From: Pseudomonadota bacterium
GTDB lineage: Bacteria > Pseudomonadota > Alphaproteobacteria > Acetobacterales > Acetobacteraceae
NCBI GenBank assembly: GCA_021846225.1
Contig: JAJZCG010000002.1
Span: 35,940-99,939 of the forward strand
Direction of reading: 5' to 3'
Length of the DNA: 64,000 nucleotides
Shown in pieces: positions 60,949 to 64,000 of the stretch (positions are counted from its first letter, which is position 1; every line of letters starts with the position of its first letter). Below the pieces are notes generated by a model. The model did not search any database, had not been told where the DNA came from, and was given only the letters and a program-made list of their open reading frames with translations. The translations under genes and the position numbers were made by a program.

Positions 60949-62633
60949 AGCCGCCAGCCCTGCGCGTTGCTGCCCACAAATTGCAACCAAGGGGGCGGAT
61001 TGCCTGCTTCCATCGCGTCCCATAACGTGACCGGCGCCAGATCCGCGACCGGCAGGTAACGCGCCGCGCTGGGGCAGAACAGCACGAACCGCGCCCCGCT
61101 CGCCAGCACCGCCGGCGGCACCCGCGTGCCAGGCGTTGCGCGCCAGGCCGCACGGTCACGCAGATAACCCCGCAGGCCATGTTGATACAGCGAGCCGACG
61201 GTTTCTACTTTCGTGCGGTACAGTAATTCGGGCGAATCCCCCGCCTGGGCCAGCACCACCTGCCCGGCCGCCGGAACCAGCAAGGGCGCGATTTCACGCA
61301 GGTTGCACGAGGGATAATGTGTCCCGGCCGCCCCCGGTGATGGCTTGTTCAGCCCAGCCGCCGCCACGGGCACCAGCAGCACGGCCAGCAACACCCCCAG
61401 GCGCGAGAGCATCGCCACCATCGGCCGCGCATCAAATCGCAGGCTCACCTCGCTCAACGCCAAGGGCAGCAGCACCGCCGCCGCCGCGGGCGCGAATTCC
61501 GTGAACAGCATGAACTGAACGCCAAGGGCCAGCGCCACGCCCGTGCACGCCGCGATATAGAGCCACAGCCAACGCGCCCGTCCCGCCGCGCGCCATAGCG
61601 CATAGCCCAGCGCCAGCGCGCCGGGCCCCAGATACACCAGCAGATCCCACCCGCGCACGGGCTGCAATTCCTGAATCAATCCAAAAAATTTACGCGCATC
61701 CGCCGGGGGCATGATGCCGTACGGCCCCATCGCCACCTTCGGGAACATCGCCACCCAGCCCGCCACCGCCAGCACCATCAGCGCCACCCCCAGCGGACGT
61801 GCGTGTTTTGGCCGCCAGCGAGTCTCCAGCAGCCACAGCCCGCCCGCGCCCGCCAGCAGCAACATGCTCAGCACCACGTAAACCAGCGAGAGACGGTCAA
61901 TCTCGGGCACGCCCCAGCCGCCCTGGGGCGGATCGATCATCAACGCGATACTCAACACATCGAAAAATCCGGCCGCGCAGGCGGTGATGGTCTTGCCCAG
62001 GGGCGCATACAGCCAGCGCAGCAGCAGCGCCGCGAATGCCATCAGCACAAAGGGCATGGTCTCAGGTGTCAGCCAGATGGCGAAACCGCCGCTCACCCCG
62101 GCGAGCAGCCCGTAGGTGACATTATCCTGCCAGGCGCGCGCCACGCAGCCCACCGTCAGCACGATCATCACCAGCAGCAGAATGTGATAATGCACGACCC
62201 CCGGGACCGCGAAGGCCTGCAGCCCCGGCAGCAGCGCCGCCGCCACGGCCGCCGCCCAGATGAAGCGCCGCGCGGCGAAGGGCTCCGCCACCCAAGCGCA
62301 GGCCGCCCCCAGCGCGCCAACCCCCAGCGGCCCCAGCGCCACCCCGGCCACATACAGCGCCCGGTGCCAGCCGAGAAACGGCGCAAAGGGCGCGGCCAGC
62401 AGCCACAGCACCATATCCAGCAGGCGCGACCACTCCACCATCACCCCGGCGCCGGAATCATCGCGCGCCACCCTGATCACCAGATGCCCGGCGCGGATGC
62501 CATCCTCCAGCCGCAGCAGCCGCATGTAGCTGTCAGGGTCGTTCAAACTGCCCGCGAGCACGCCGGGCCATTGATGCGCCCCGGCCAGAATGTTGAGCGC
62601 GGCGGCCAGGAGAAAAAGCAGCGGATACATCAT
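60930..62633 (-). CDS. Large polytopic membrane protein, possibly GT-C/STT3-like
   Basis: About 567 aa from MMYPLLFLLAAALN. SLNDPDSYMRLLRLEDGIRAG in the first external loop, about 11-13 TM segments, soluble C-terminal domain. Confidence 0.75.
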   Translation of the reverse strand: MMYPLLFLLAAALNILAGAHQWPGVLAGSLNDPDSYMRLLRLEDGIRAGHLVIRVARDDSGAGVMVEWSRLLDMVLWLLAAPFAPFLGWHRALYVAGVALGPLGVGALGAACAWVAEPFAARRFIWAAAVAAALLPGLQAFAVPGVVHYHILLLVMIVLTVGCVARAWQDNVTYGLLAGVSGGFAIWLTPETMPFVLMAFAALLLRWLYAPLGKTITACAAGFFDVLSIALMIDPPQGGWGVPEIDRLSLVYVVLSMLLLAGAGGLWLLETRWRPKHARPLGVALMVLAVAGWVAMFPKVAMGPYGIMPPADARKFFGLIQELQPVRGWDLLVYLGPGALALGYALWRAAGRARWLWLYIAACTGVALALGVQFMLFTEFAPAAAAVLLPLALSEVSLRFDARPMVAMLSRLGVLLAVLLVPVAAAGLNKPSPGAAGTHYPSCNLREIAPLLVPAAGQVVLAQAGDSPELLYRTKVETVGSLYQHGLRGYLRDRAAWRATPGTRVPPAVLASGARFVLFCPSAARYLPVADLAPVTLWDAMEAGNPPPWLQFVGSNAQGWRLYKITF

Positions 62634-64000
62634 CCCGCATGCGCCCTGAAGCCGCCGACGCCGCGCTCGATCTCGGTGACATGGCGGGGCCGCAGACCGC
62701 TGGCATCCGTTAGCCCGCAGGAATGCGCGATCATCTCCACCTCCTCGATCAGCCGTCCGGCATAGCGGCTCACCCGCACCGCCTTGTCCGCCGGGTCCAG
62801 CCCCGCGATCAACCGCGGGTCCGCGGCGGTCACCCCGGTCGGGCAGCGCCCGGAGCCGCATTTCATCGCCTGGATGCAGCCGAGCGAGAACATGAAGCCC
62901 CGCGCGGAGGAAACGAAATCCGCCCCCATGCACAGCGCCCAGGCCACCTTGTCCGGCGTTATCAACTTACCCGCCGCGATGATGCGTATCCGCCCGGTCA
63001 GCCCGTGTTCATCGCGCAGCGCCACCGCATAGGGCAGCGCCTGGGTGATCGGCAGCCCCATATAGTCGGCCAGCGGCTCCGGCGCCGCGCCGGTGCCGCC
63101 CTCGCCGCCGTCCACCTGAATATAGTCGGGGCAATGCTCCGGGTTCTCCGCACAGTCACTGAACCATTCATCGAGAAAGCGCGGATCGCCAACGACGAAC
63201 TTAACCCCCACCGGCTTGCCGGTGATCCCCCGCACCCGCGCGATGAACGCGCCCAGCTCGGCGATGTTGGCGATGTCACGATGGCGGTTGGGGGAGATGC
63301 TGTCGCGCCCTTCGGGAATACCGCGAATCGCGGCGATTTCCGCCGTCACCTTGCCGCCCGGCAGCACGCCGCCCTTGCCCGGCTTGGCCCCCTGCGCCAG
63401 CTTCACCTCGAACATCTTCACCTGCGGTATCGCCGCGATCTCGCGCAGCCGCGCCTCGGAAAGTTCGCCGTTGGCATCACGCACCCCATATTTGGCGGTG
63501 CCGATCTGCATGATGATATCCGCCCCGCCCTCCAGATGGAATTTCGAGAGCCCGCCCTCGCCGGTGCTCATCCACACGCCCGCGAGCTTCGCCCCGCGCG
63601 AGAGCGCGCTCACCGCCGCATGGCTCAGCGCGCCATAGCTCATGCCCGAGATGTTGAAAAAATGCTGCCCCATGTAAGGCTGCGCGCACGCCCCCGGGCC
63701 GCTGGCGATGCCGATCAGCTTGCCGGGGAAATGCAGCTTCTCCTCATCGAGCACCGGAAACGCGGCATTGCGGAACACAAAACTCGGCACATTCTCCGAG
63801 CCGAAGCTCACCAGATTGGAAACCCCTTTCGCCGAGCGGTACACCCAGCTGCGCTCCAGCCGGTTGAACGGCCGCTCCGCCCAGTCGGGCAGATACTGGT
63901 ACTGGCGCATATATTCGCCCCAGGTCTCGGCGAAATAGCGAAAATGCCCGATAACGGGAAAATTCCGCAGCACCGTGTGCTTTTGCTGATGCGTGTCGCG
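62630..64000 (-). CDS. FMN-binding glutamate synthase family protein, 5'-truncated by window end
   Basis: RDTHQQKHTVLRNFPVIGHFRYFAETWGEYMRQY, ISGMSYGALSHAAVSALSRGAKLAGVWMSTGEGGLS, QVDGGEGGTGAAPEPLADYMGLPITQAL, CGSGRCPTGVTAADP. The frame stays open to base 64000. Confidence 0.95.
   Translation of the reverse strand, partial: RDTHQQKHTVLRNFPVIGHFRYFAETWGEYMRQYQYLPDWAERPFNRLERSWVYRSAKGVSNLVSFGSENVPSFVFRNAAFPVLDEEKLHFPGKLIGIASGPGACAQPYMGQHFFNISGMSYGALSHAAVSALSRGAKLAGVWMSTGEGGLSKFHLEGGADIIMQIGTAKYGVRDANGELSEARLREIAAIPQVKMFEVKLAQGAKPGKGGVLPGGKVTAEIAAIRGIPEGRDSISPNRHRDIANIAELGAFIARVRGITGKPVGVKFVVGDPRFLDEWFSDCAENPEHCPDYIQVDGGEGGTGAAPEPLADYMGLPITQALPYAVALRDEHGLTGRIRIIAAGKLITPDKVAWALCMGADFVSSARGFMFSLGCIQAMKCGSGRCPTGVTAADPRLIAGLDPADKAVRVSRYAGRLIEEVEMIAHSCGLTDASGLRPRHVTEIERGVGGFRAHAG

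Overview
GC-rich chromosomal window of alphaproteobacterial character. Gene content and order suggest an acetic-acid-bacteria-like or Rhodospirillales-type genome, but taxonomy is inference. From left to right it holds: the 3' part of glnE, a bcp-type peroxiredoxin, a glycosyltransferase and a GAF-GGDEF protein; mutM divergent from ubiE-coaBC-dut (no ubiB between ubiE and coaBC); a Sel1-repeat protein with a duplicated 42-bp element upstream; a DUF2892-like protein; a fused-permease ABC transporter with an AAA-associated C-terminal ATPase; and an orphan NodT-type outer-membrane factor. Next comes a compact chemotaxis operon read right to left (MCP, STAS, cheY, cheA, cheW, cheR, cheB, cheD, a small unknown protein, MCP, cheW). 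This is followed by an orphan CpaE-like ATPase, a cold-shock protein, an MdtABC-like RND efflux operon with its own outer-membrane factor, and a core cluster read leftward (dgt, argS, SPOR, nagZ, M50 protease, scpA, scpB, chaC-like, tatB, tatC, serS). The right end carries an erpA-like gene and xth, an Rrf2 regulator, a GFA protein, a FAD oxidoreductase, a two-domain GT4 protein, a large transglutaminase/DUF2126 protein, tyrS, two GT87/DUF2029-type membrane proteins (one frameshifted at a homopolymer), anmK, a large GT-C-like membrane protein and the C-terminal part of an FMN-binding glutamate synthase family protein. I saw no rRNA, tRNA, CRISPR array, transposase or phage module. The best leads are: (1) a small unknown protein in the che operon carrying a CheZ-like DxxxQ motif; (2) a 42-bp tandem operator-like repeat upstream of the Sel1 gene; (3) a single-base homopolymer frameshift in a GT87-type gene; (4) an apparent double switch of GC skew; (5) a roughly 60-aa insertion in an RND pump. 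No clearly novel multi-gene system was demonstrated.
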